From: an uncultured Lachnospiraceae bacterium
GTDB taxonomy: Bacteria > Bacillota > Clostridia > Lachnospirales > Lachnospiraceae
DNA length: 32,646 bases
Direction of reading: 5' to 3'
Assembly: GCA_947627245.1 (NCBI GenBank)
Contig: CANQVH010000042.1
Location: 1 to 32,646 of the forward strand
This document shows, in pieces, positions 16,724 to 23,569 of this stretch. Made by a program: the position numbers and the translations under genes. The notes below the pieces were generated by a model. That model had not been told where the DNA came from. It did no database searches and saw only the letters and a program-made list of their open reading frames with translations. Every line of letters begins with the position of its first letter. Within the stretch, counting starts at the first letter, position 1.

Positions 16724-16743
16724 GAAAGAAAACACAGAGGCTG
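16703..16743 (-). terminator. terminator of the zinc-ribbon membrane protein gene
   Basis: On the minus strand CAGCCTCTGT pairs with ACAGGGGCTG (one G-U pair, 10-bp stem), followed by TGATTTTTGTT. The hairpin is 30 bp past the stop at 16773. Its loop and 3' arm contain the TTGACA of the next promoter. Confidence 0.7.
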
Positions 16744-16772
16744 CGATTAATTTCGGAATTAATCTTTTATTT

Positions 16773-18320
16773 TCAGTCTTCAAATTCGCTCATTTTGCTT
16801 CTGTACCGGAAGATCCACACCGCAAAGAGAATCATCCAGCCCATCTCCGCTATGGAACCGACGATATTGGAGATCTCCACATTCACGATTCCGGAAAGCA
16901 GACCCACAATCCCGGGCAACGCGAGTATAATGAGCAGCACCGCAAGATATGCGGACGGCTTCCCGTAGCTCTCGCCCTCGTCGCCGTTCACTCTGCATGT
17001 CTTCAGCGTCCCGAGATATGAGAAGTAATACATAATGATCACCATAACAACGATGATCGCAATTACCAGCATGATCACAGCCGCGATAATGACCGGCGTC
17101 TGCCCGGATACCCACGCGCCGACGACGACCGTCACGAAAACGATCAGCACCATCAGCATAATGATGCACGCCGCCACCATGCGAATGATGACCGCCGCTT
17201 TCGCAAAACCGAATCCGACGCCCGACATCCGCTCCTTCGCGGTAATGGCCGTGATAAAGATCAGCCACAGACCGAGGCAGAACAGGATCGACGGAACATG
17301 CAGCAGAATATTTTGGACGATCATTCCGGAGTCCAGCTTCTGCAGAAGCGATGTCGCCGTTTTCACATAACCGGCCGCCTGCTGCGGAAGCTCCGCGTCG
17401 TTCAACAGCCGGACGATCTGCGAATAGTTCAGCTCGCCCAAGAAAATCGCCGCGATCGAGGCCGCCACACGTATCGTATTCAAAATCACGATCAGGAAGA
17501 AGAGCGGGGATCTCATCGCCCTCCGCGCCGTCTCCATCACACGCCGCGTATGCGGATCCTTTCCGGCAGAACGGCCTGCGCCTCCCGCCAGTTGGCCGAT
17601 CGGACGACCGGAGCCTCCTGCCATCGGACCTGTCGGACGGCCCGCGCCTGTCGGCGTCTGACCCATCGGACGGCCGGTACCCGTGGTCCTCGGCGGAACA
17701 TTCCTGCGGATCGCTCCCTGATTCGCATACAGCTCGGGATTGGGATTCATTCCCTCTGCCTGCCCGTAGATCTGAGGGCCGCTCCTCGTCCTGCGCGGCG
17801 GACGTCCGCCCGGCGTCTGTCTCGGAGCTCCGGCCACTGACGGCTCTGCCAACCCGGCGGCATTCCCCTGCGGGATCCCTTCGGCTGCCCGACTCGGCTC
17901 TGCCGATCCGGCGGTGTTCCCCTGCGGAATCCTTTCGGCTGCCCGCCTCGGCTCCGCCGATCCGGCGGCGTTCCCCTGCGGAATCCTTTCGGCTGCCTGC
18001 TTCGGCTCCTCCGCTTTCTCTACTCCCGGCTGCTGCGGCTCTTCTGTCTCCGCCTGCCGCGATTCTTCCGCCTCCGCCTGCTGCGATTCTTCCACTTCCG
18101 CCTGAGCCTCTTCATCGACCGCTTGCTTTGTCTCCGCCTGCGGTTCCTCCGGCTCCTTTACTTCCTCCGGCACGGCATCCTGCGACTCCTCCGGCTGCTC
18201 TGTCTGTCCCCCGTCCACATCTGAAGCCTGCGTTCCCATATCTATATAAGGATTTCCGCAAGTACTGCAAACTGTACTGTTGTCATCATCCACATTTCCG
18301 CAAATAATGCACCGCTTCAT
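16773..18320 (-). CDS. zinc-ribbon, proline/glutamate-rich polytopic membrane protein
   Basis: 515 residues from ATG 18320; an earlier in-frame start at 18374 would put 18 residues ahead of the zinc ribbon and has no better ribosome site. The N-terminus MKRCIICGNVDDDNSTVCS carries two CxxC knuckles (C4/C7, C18/C21), a one-zinc ribbon. Residues ~25-165 are acidic low complexity, including three 18-aa repeats. About 166-255 is Gly/Arg/Pro-rich (GRPTGPMAGG type). The C-terminal ~260 residues hold about six membrane helices, e.g. LFFLIVILNTIRVAASIAAI and AAVIIRMVAACIIMLMVLIV. Such zinc-ribbon membrane proteins are common in clostridia and have no assigned function. The gene is monocistronic, with its own promoter and terminator. 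Confidence 0.8.
   Translation of the reverse strand: MKRCIICGNVDDDNSTVCSTCGNPYIDMGTQASDVDGGQTEQPEESQDAVPEEVKEPEEPQAETKQAVDEEAQAEVEESQQAEAEESRQAETEEPQQPGVEKAEEPKQAAERIPQGNAAGSAEPRRAAERIPQGNTAGSAEPSRAAEGIPQGNAAGLAEPSVAGAPRQTPGGRPPRRTRSGPQIYGQAEGMNPNPELYANQGAIRRNVPPRTTGTGRPMGQTPTGAGRPTGPMAGGSGRPIGQLAGGAGRSAGKDPHTRRVMETARRAMRSPLFFLIVILNTIRVAASIAAIFLGELNYSQIVRLLNDAELPQQAAGYVKTATSLLQKLDSGMIVQNILLHVPSILFCLGLWLIFITAITAKERMSGVGFGFAKAAVIIRMVAACIIMLMVLIVFVTVVVGAWVSGQTPVIIAAVIMLVIAIIVVMVIIMYYFSYLGTLKTCRVNGDEGESYGKPSAYLAVLLIILALPGIVGLLSGIVNVEISNIVGSIAEMGWMILFAVWIFRYRSKMSEFED
17844..18005 (-). repeat. three 54-bp tandem repeats in the zinc-ribbon protein gene
   Basis: Units of 18 codons read PKQAAERIPQGNAAGSAE, PRRAAERIPQGNTAGSAE and PSRAAEGIPQGNAAGLAE. 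The CCCCTGCGG core recurs at 17865, 17919 and 17973, exactly 54 bp apart. Confidence 0.9.
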
Positions 18321-18385
18321 TTTATAATTCGCTCCTTTTGCTTTTCCTCTTTCACAGAATTTGGTAAAAAACACACTACATAGCT

Positions 18386-18414
18386 ATCATACCATGTCCG
18401 CCGAGAGAGGGCAA
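18386..18414 (-). promoter_or_regulatory. promoter of the zinc-ribbon membrane protein gene
   Basis: Minus strand TTGCCC (18409-18414), 17-bp spacer, TATGAT (18386-18391), with an upstream TG giving an extended -10 (TGGTATGAT). The untranslated leader is about 60 nt. Confidence 0.55.
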
Positions 18415-18422
18415 GCAAAAAA

Positions 18423-19706
18423 TCAAGCCAAGAACTTTTCAATACTTACGAGCTTCACGCTCAGAACAAAAATCTCCGCGGCCGCTTTCAGCTCGTCCGG
18501 CTCCGGGAACGACGGCGCGATGCGGATGTTGCTGTCCTTCGGATCCTTGCCGTACGGGAAGGTCGCGCCCGCGCCCGTCATGACGACGCCGGCCTCCTTG
18601 CACTTTGCCACGATCTTCTTCGCGCAGCCCTCGAGAGAGTCAAACGCGATGAAATATCCGCCCTTCGGCTTTACCCATGTACCGATCTCCAGACCGCCCA
18701 GCTCCTGCTCCAACGTATCGAGCACCGCCTCAAACTTCGGGCGCAGGATCGCCGCATGCTTCCTCATGTGCGCATGCACACCGTCCATATCCTTGAAAAA
18801 GCGCACATGCCGCAACTGGTTCAGCTTGTCGTGACCGATCGTCTGGTAGAACATGGCCTTTCTCGCGTCCGCAAGGTTCGCCTCCGAGGCAGCCATCGCC
18901 GCGATGCCCGAGCCCGGAAAGCTCACCTTCGAGGTGGAGATGAACTTGTATACCATATCCGGATTTCCGGCCTTCTCACACTCGGTCAGAAGCTCAAGAA
19001 TCACGTCCTGATCGTCGTCGTAGAGATGGTGGATCGAGTATGCGTTATCCCAGAAAATACGGAAGTCCGGAGCCGCCGGCTTCAGATGCGCGAACCTCAG
19101 CACTGTCTCGTCCGAATAGGAAATGCCCGTTGGATTGGAGTACTTCGGCACACACCAGATTCCCTTGATCGAATCGTCCTCGGATACCAGCTTTTCTACC
19201 AGATCCATATCCGGGCCGGTCTCAAGAAGCGGCACGTTGATCATCTCGATACCGAAAAACTCCGTGATCCCGAAATGCCTGTCGTATCCGGGCACCGGGC
19301 AGAGAAATTTCACCTTGTCGAGCTTGCCCCACGGCGTATGTCCGCAGACGCCCATCGACATCGCGCGCGCCACCGTATCGAACATCACGTTCAGGCTTGA
19401 ATTTCCGTAGATCAGTATATTTTTCTCCGGCACCTCGGACATATCCGCGAGCAGACGCCGCGCCTCCGGGATACCGTCCATGATCCCGTAGTTCCTGCAG
19501 TCAACCCCCGCCTCGCATTTCATGTCGGAATCGCTGTTCAGCACATCCATCATGCCGTTTGCCAGATCGAGCTGCGCCTTCGACGGCTTGCCCCTCGACA
19601 TGTCGAGCTTCAAGCCCTTTGCCTTGATCTCCTGATATTTGGCCTCCAGCGCGGCCTGCTCCTTCAGAAGCTCCTCTCTCGTCATTTCCCTGTACGCCTT
19701 TTTCAT
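18423..19706 (-). CDS. PLP-dependent class I/II aminotransferase, aspartate aminotransferase-like subgroup
   Basis: 427 residues from ATG 19706, with GAGGAGGAG upstream. The fold-type I aminotransferase core is visible: LDMSRGKPSKAQLDLANG near residue 35 (substrate-binding segment), NYGIMDGIPEARRLLAD, YGNSSLNVMFDTVARAM, a PNPTG-like KYSNPTGISYS, IFWDNAYSIHHLY, and the PLP lysine K260 in STSKVSFPGSGIAAMA. It transfers an amino group between an amino acid and a 2-oxo acid in the cytoplasm. The length and N-terminal motif fit the PF12897 aspartate aminotransferase subgroup rather than classic AspC; aspartate/2-oxoglutarate is the likely pair but unproven. It has its own promoter and a leader palindrome. 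Confidence 0.92.
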   Translation of the reverse strand: MKKAYREMTREELLKEQAALEAKYQEIKAKGLKLDMSRGKPSKAQLDLANGMMDVLNSDSDMKCEAGVDCRNYGIMDGIPEARRLLADMSEVPEKNILIYGNSSLNVMFDTVARAMSMGVCGHTPWGKLDKVKFLCPVPGYDRHFGITEFFGIEMINVPLLETGPDMDLVEKLVSEDDSIKGIWCVPKYSNPTGISYSDETVLRFAHLKPAAPDFRIFWDNAYSIHHLYDDDQDVILELLTECEKAGNPDMVYKFISTSKVSFPGSGIAAMAASEANLADARKAMFYQTIGHDKLNQLRHVRFFKDMDGVHAHMRKHAAILRPKFEAVLDTLEQELGGLEIGTWVKPKGGYFIAFDSLEGCAKKIVAKCKEAGVVMTGAGATFPYGKDPKDSNIRIAPSFPEPDELKAAAEIFVLSVKLVSIEKFLA

Positions 19707-19736
19707 AATGTCTCCTCCTCGTTATGTCTTCATCAC

Positions 19737-19752
19737 GCGGACATTTGTCCGC
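19737..19752. promoter_or_regulatory. leader palindrome GCGGACA-TT-TGTCCGC before the aminotransferase gene
   Basis: A 7-2-7 perfect palindrome lies between the promoter (19774-19802) and ATG 19706, about 15-30 nt into the transcript. It lacks a T-tract, so an operator or a leader hairpin is more likely than a terminator. Confidence 0.45.
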
Positions 19753-19773
19753 ATGTAAAAACTCACTTTCTCT

Positions 19774-19802
19774 ATTCTATCGCCCGTCCCCTGTTCCGTC
19801 AA
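19774..19802 (-). promoter_or_regulatory. promoter of the aminotransferase gene
   Basis: Minus strand TTGACG (19797-19802), 17-bp spacer, TAGAAT (19774-19779). It overlaps the last codons of the zincin gene upstream, so the aminotransferase can be transcribed separately. Confidence 0.65.
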
Positions 19803-20223
19803 GTTTTTTATGAAAAATGCCCTGCCTTTTGCGGCCGGCGTCGTCCGACGGCATGACGTTTTTCCTTTCGAGATACCGGGACAGCTCTACGGCGTCCTCG
19901 ATCTCCAAATCGCGCTCGCCCGCAAGCGATTCCAGATGATGCCGGAATTCGTGCAGGAGCACCTTTCGGATCCGTTCCAGCAGAAATTCCCCGGAGCAAT
20001 GTCCGAAGCACTGCATGAAGGAACCGTAGTACAGCACCACGAACCGCCCCAGATAACGATCGCAGTGATACTCGCCCATAACAAAAAGGTCATGATCCGC
20101 GGCCGCCGGATGTATCCGACAGTCTTCTCTGACCATAACCCCTCCGCTCAGTTCCCGGAAAAAATCCTCCGGGAACGTGTCTGCAATTTCGTATGCCGCC
20201 GTCTCAAACTCTTCAAATGTCAT
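19777..20223 (-). CDS. small zincin-like metallopeptidase
   Basis: 148 residues. HEFRHHLESL (91-100) is an HExxH zinc-binding motif in a helix. It is followed by GERDLEIEDA, which may supply a further acidic ligand. The upstream strand RFVVLYYGSFMQCFG fits the edge strand of a mini-zincin. The length and the LLHEFRHHLE context agree with the short bacterial metallopeptidase families of the PF06262 kind. No signal peptide is present, so it is probably cytoplasmic. The substrate is unknown. It starts about 107 bp after the 39-aa membrane peptide gene and may share its transcript. Start ATG 20223 is the only plausible one. Confidence 0.75.
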   Translation of the reverse strand: MTFEEFETAAYEIADTFPEDFFRELSGGVMVREDCRIHPAAADHDLFVMGEYHCDRYLGRFVVLYYGSFMQCFGHCSGEFLLERIRKVLLHEFRHHLESLAGERDLEIEDAVELSRYLERKNVMPSDDAGRKRQGIFHKKLDGTGDGR

Positions 20224-20329
20224 AGCGTCTCGATCCCTTCACAGCTACTGTCCATTCCTGCGAACGCCGCCGAAACAGGACGTCGGCTCATTGACATTCG
20301 TCCGATGTGAACCGAATCAAACCCGATGC

Positions 20330-20449
20330 TTATTCGTCGTCATCCTCTTCCTCCGCGATCACGCCGGACACCGAACTCACGGTGCTCACGGCCACGATCA
20401 CCGCGACGATCACAACAAATAAGATTAATACTGCGAGAAAAACTTCCAT
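20330..20449 (-). CDS. 39-aa single-pass membrane peptide
   Basis: ATG 20449 to TAA 20330. The sequence is MEVFLAVLILFVVIVAVIVA, then VSTVSSVSGVIAEEEDDDE. This is one hydrophobic helix from residue 3 to about 20 and a strongly acidic tail. AAAGGAG sits 7 bp before the start, a strong ribosome site, which is the main reason to call it a gene. The helix probably spans the membrane with the acidic tail on one side. Function is unknown. It precedes the zincin gene on the same strand. Confidence 0.65.
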   Translation of the reverse strand: MEVFLAVLILFVVIVAVIVAVSTVSSVSGVIAEEEDDDE

Positions 20450-20563
20450 GACTTTCTCCTTTCGAGGTTCCCTGCTTTCTCTATATTATCCACCCAGACA
20501 ACCCGCGCACCCAAACAATCTATGCACCGGACGCCTGTGCGCGCGAGTACAGCCGCGCAGCTC

Positions 20564-21778
20564 TTACGCCTTAATCTCAAGCAGCTTGTTCTTCAGCTCG
20601 AACTCCATCCGGTTCAGCTCGTCCTCCGCGGCGCGGCGCTTCTGCCGTCCCTCTTCCTGAATCTTGATAACCTCATCGAAGGTGGAGATCAGGGCCGCGT
20701 TCGTCGTCTTGAGCGTCTCCAGATCCACGATGCCGCGCTCGGATGCCTTCGCGCTCTCTACGGTCGCCATCTTGAGCTTCTCCGCGTTCTTCTTCAGGAG
20801 CTCGTTCGTCATGTCGGTGACTTCCCTCTGCGCCTCGGCCGCCTGATTCGCGTGCTCCACGCCGAGCGCGATCACCATCTGGCTCTTCCACAGCGGGATC
20901 GTGTTCACGATCGTCGTCTGGATTTTCTCGATCATCAGCGTGTCGCTCGATTGCACGAGACGGATCTGCGGCGCAGTCTGGATCGAGATCATTCTTGTCA
21001 GCTCGAGATCATGGAGCTTCTTTTCGAAGCGTATGCAGAGCTCTTCCATATCCTTCGCCGCCTGCGCATCCTCCGGCTGGCTGCTCTTCTGCGCCTTGTC
21101 GATGAGCTCCTTCAGCTCCGTCGCGCGCACTTCCTCAAGGCGCTTCTTCCCCGCGAGGATATACATCGACAGCTCCTTGAAATATACAAGGTTCAGCTCG
21201 TACATCTTGTCCAGCATCGCGACGTCCTTCATGAGCTGCATCTGATGCCCCTCAAGCACATCGCAGATCTTTTCGACGTTTCCCTCCGCCTTGTCATATT
21301 TTGCTTTCATCGCGCTGAGTTTATTCCCCTGCTTTTTGAAAAAGCCGAGGATTCCTTTTTCATTCTCATCTACGTCAAAGCTCTTGAGCTCTGTCACGAG
21401 GCCAGAAATCATATCTCCCACCTCGCCGAGATCCTTCGTCTTCACGGTCTTGAGCGCGCTCTCCGAGAAATCGGCCATCTTCTTCTGCGTGCCGACGCCG
21501 TACTGGATGATCCCGTTGGAATCGTGCAGGTCGATCTGCTTGCTGAATTCATCCACCATCCTGCGCTCTTCTTCCGTAAGGATATCCTCCGTCAACTGCG
21601 GATCGACCGGGGGCTGCTTCTGCTCCTGCGCTGCCTGCTCTGCGGGCTTCGTCTGCACATCTGCGGCTGCCGTCTGCACGTCCTGCGCGGCGGGCAGCTC
21701 CGGCTCCTGCGGTACGCTCGCCCCGAACGTCAATACCGGCGTCGGCGCTTCGGCAAAGTTTTTCAGTTCGTCACTCAT
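20564..21778 (-). CDS. telA: TelA/KlaC-family protein (toxic anion resistance family)
   Basis: 404 residues from ATG 21778, with AGGAGGG 6 bp upstream. After a Pro/Gln-rich N-terminal ~65 residues, it is almost all alpha-helical with TelA signatures: LTEEERRMVDEFSKQIDLHD, GVGTQKKMADFSESAL, KKQGNKLSAMKAKYDKAE, MLDKMYELNLVYFKELSMYI and IQTAPQIRLVQSSDTLMIEKIQTTI. The family was named for tellurite resistance on plasmids, but chromosomal members are widespread and their biochemical role is not known; envelope stress is often suggested. It is the second gene after the xpaC-like gene, 102 bp apart, a pairing common in Firmicutes. Confidence 0.93.
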   Translation of the reverse strand: MSDELKNFAEAPTPVLTFGASVPQEPELPAAQDVQTAAADVQTKPAEQAAQEQKQPPVDPQLTEDILTEEERRMVDEFSKQIDLHDSNGIIQYGVGTQKKMADFSESALKTVKTKDLGEVGDMISGLVTELKSFDVDENEKGILGFFKKQGNKLSAMKAKYDKAEGNVEKICDVLEGHQMQLMKDVAMLDKMYELNLVYFKELSMYILAGKKRLEEVRATELKELIDKAQKSSQPEDAQAAKDMEELCIRFEKKLHDLELTRMISIQTAPQIRLVQSSDTLMIEKIQTTIVNTIPLWKSQMVIALGVEHANQAAEAQREVTDMTNELLKKNAEKLKMATVESAKASERGIVDLETLKTTNAALISTFDEVIKIQEEGRQKRRAAEDELNRMEFELKNKLLEIKA

Positions 21779-21880
21779 CTTTTTCCCTCCTGCTCTTCTG
21801 ATGCGGTTTCGTGCTCTTATTTCCCTGATTCTTCTGTTCCTGTTTTTCCCAATCCTGTCGTTCTGACAGCGCCCCGTCGA

Positions 21881-23227
21881 TCATGCCTTTGAATTATTTG
21901 AATCGCTGCGCTCAAACGCTTTCCCGGTCAGGCCCTCCTGTGCAAGCATCGTGTTCAGCACCGTGATGTCCGAGGAAATATCCCATGCCTGATCCTTGAA
22001 AAAGCTGTCCAGCAGATTTTCAAACGCCGCATTGATTGTATCGAGAGCGTTCTCGATCTCCTTGCGCGTGCTCTTGATATTCTGCCCTTGGATCGGCTGC
22101 TCGTCCATCTCGCAGTATGCATCGAGCAGCTTTTTCGTCGTCGGGAGATAATAGCTCATCATCTTCTTCAGATCGCCGACCACGTCAGGATTCTGCTCCG
22201 CCACGCGGAAGATCCTCGTGATCACCAGCTCCAGCCGATCCAGCTTGGCCGACATATCCGGATCCTCAATCTTGTCATTGCACTCGTGAACATGCCGGAT
22301 ATATTTCTTGCCCTCCGCGATCAGCTCCCGGCACTCCGGCGTGAGCTTCGCTGCGGCTTTCTCCGCACCCACAGTTCCGTCCTTCTGCCCGGCGCCCTCG
22401 TTTCCTGATTCGGCTTCCGTCCGTCCGCCTGCCGTCCCTGACCCGGCTTCGCTCTTCGCTTTGCCCTCCAGCTTTTTGCTCTCATACTCTGTCTGGGTCG
22501 TCAGGTACTGCTGATAGGTAGTTCTGTCCATAATCAGCATTTTCTGCTCACGATCCATGTAGCCCTCTTTGAAAAAGCCCTTTTCAATCATGCGGTGCAG
22601 GTCTTTGCGGACAAATTTGTCGCTCTTGCCGGTCGCCGACGCCAGCTCTTCGATCAGGCAGAACTTCCGCTCCCCGATCAGCTCCCTGTATCTGCGAAAG
22701 CGCTGCGCCATGCCGATCTGATTTCTTCCCTTTGCGCCGATCCCATAGCTTACAAAGGTCAGAAAAGCCAGAAGCGCCGTCGGGACGATCAGATTCACTT
22801 CCGCGGTAGCCCACACAAGGATAACCATCCCCAACGCAATGCCCATGATCCCGCTCATCCCATAGCCGAACCACTTCGTCAGCTTCGCGGTGAACTCGCC
22901 CGGCACGCTCACGGCTGCCTTTACCGGAACGACCGCTTCCTTCGCCCGCTCGGCCTCCTGCTGCCTGCGCTTCTTCTCGATATTGCGCCGGATCTGCTCA
23001 GCGGCGGCGCGGTTCGTGTACTCGTAGGCATTGCGCACCGTCTCCTGTACGCTGTCCTGCGCCGTCCCGCCTATGTTCACCTTCAGCGCCGACTGGAACT
23101 CGTTCACCGTGTCGTTCACCACATTGGAAATCGTAGCGCCAAGCTGCGAAAAATCCTTGCTGTCAACGGCATCCTGCACCAGCTTAACGATCTGTTCTCC
23201 GGCCTCGTACCAGTCATTCCTCTCCAT
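21881..23227 (-). CDS. XpaC-like 5-bromo-4-chloroindolyl phosphate hydrolysis family protein
   Basis: 448 residues from ATG 23227 (GGAG upstream). The N-terminal ~115 residues are helical and charged. Two membrane segments follow (WFGYGMSGIMGIALGMVILV and VPTALLAFLTFVSYGIG). Residues ~180-245 look like a winged-helix or DHH-like small domain: FCLIEELASATGKSDKFVRK through DLHRMIEKGFFKEGYMD. A low-complexity Gly/Glu linker leads to the XpaC domain with RIFRVAEQNPDVVGDLKKMM and the signature YYLPTTKKLLDAYCEMDEQP. XpaC was named from indolyl phosphate hydrolysis in Bacillus, and its true function is unknown. It heads the operon with telA. Confidence 0.87.
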   Translation of the reverse strand: MERNDWYEAGEQIVKLVQDAVDSKDFSQLGATISNVVNDTVNEFQSALKVNIGGTAQDSVQETVRNAYEYTNRAAAEQIRRNIEKKRRQQEAERAKEAVVPVKAAVSVPGEFTAKLTKWFGYGMSGIMGIALGMVILVWATAEVNLIVPTALLAFLTFVSYGIGAKGRNQIGMAQRFRRYRELIGERKFCLIEELASATGKSDKFVRKDLHRMIEKGFFKEGYMDREQKMLIMDRTTYQQYLTTQTEYESKKLEGKAKSEAGSGTAGGRTEAESGNEGAGQKDGTVGAEKAAAKLTPECRELIAEGKKYIRHVHECNDKIEDPDMSAKLDRLELVITRIFRVAEQNPDVVGDLKKMMSYYLPTTKKLLDAYCEMDEQPIQGQNIKSTRKEIENALDTINAAFENLLDSFFKDQAWDISSDITVLNTMLAQEGLTGKAFERSDSNNSKA

Positions 23228-23256
23228 AGCATGTTCTCCTCAAATCATTTGGATTC

Positions 23257-23285
23257 AGTATACCACCTTCACCCATTCGGCGCAA
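23257..23285 (-). promoter_or_regulatory. promoter of the xpaC-telA operon
   Basis: Minus strand TTGCGC (23280-23285), 17-bp spacer, TATACT (23257-23262), 30 bp upstream of ATG 23227. Confidence 0.55.
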
Positions 23286-23350
23286 GAAAATTTAAAAGAG
23301 AGCGGCTCCCTTCTCCAATCAGGTCGAAGCACAACACGACTATGGAGATG

Positions 23351-23407
23351 AAAAATGCGCTTCTCATAATTTTTCCATTTTCAACAAGACTCAAGAAGCG
23401 CATTTTT
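23351..23407. repeat. 14-bp perfect inverted repeat, 29-bp loop
   Basis: AAAAATGCGCTTCT (23351-23364) and AGAAGCGCATTTTT (23394-23407). With A-runs outside one arm and T-runs outside the other it could act as a bidirectional terminator, but the loop is long. It is the first part of a 342-bp gene-free region rich in structure. Confidence 0.7.
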
Positions 23408-23472
23408 CTGCGCGCGAGCAGGCTGCAAAGCAGCATTTTCCTTTCTGCGAGCTGCGCATCCCCCCGTGGAAC

Positions 23473-23540
23473 GGCTCCCTTCCTGTGTGCGTTCCGCACA
23501 CAGGAAGGGAGCCCACTGTTTCCAGTGGACTCCCGTTTTT
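23473..23540 (+). ncRNA. two overlapping hairpins ending in a plus-strand terminator; possible small RNA or mobile palindromic element
   Basis: Hairpin A has an 18-bp perfect stem, GGCTCCCTTCCTGTGTGC (23473-23490) with its complement at 23496-23513, and a 5-nt loop GTTCC. Hairpin B pairs 23507-23518 with 23523-23534 (12 bp, one mismatch, loop TTTC) and is followed by TTTTT at 23536-23540, so on the plus strand it is terminator-shaped. A and B share 23507-23513 and cannot both form. No plus-strand gene follows; the NlpC/P60 gene ends head-on at 23570. I see no convincing plus promoter, so the small-RNA reading is a guess. Confidence 0.4.
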
Positions 23541-23569
23541 ACCTTTTATTCAGTTTCGTTTTCCGATCC

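Noticed and set aside
17351-18307. Plus-strand 318-codon Pro/Ser/Arg-rich frame
   Set aside because: Antisense of the low-complexity stalk of the zinc-ribbon membrane protein; no ribosome site.
23269-23499. Minus-strand 76-codon frame beginning MRNAHRKGAVPRGDAQ
   Set aside because: It runs through the long inverted repeat and into the xpaC promoter; no ribosome site. It may be a recurrent frame inside a dispersed element, but I cannot show it is translated.
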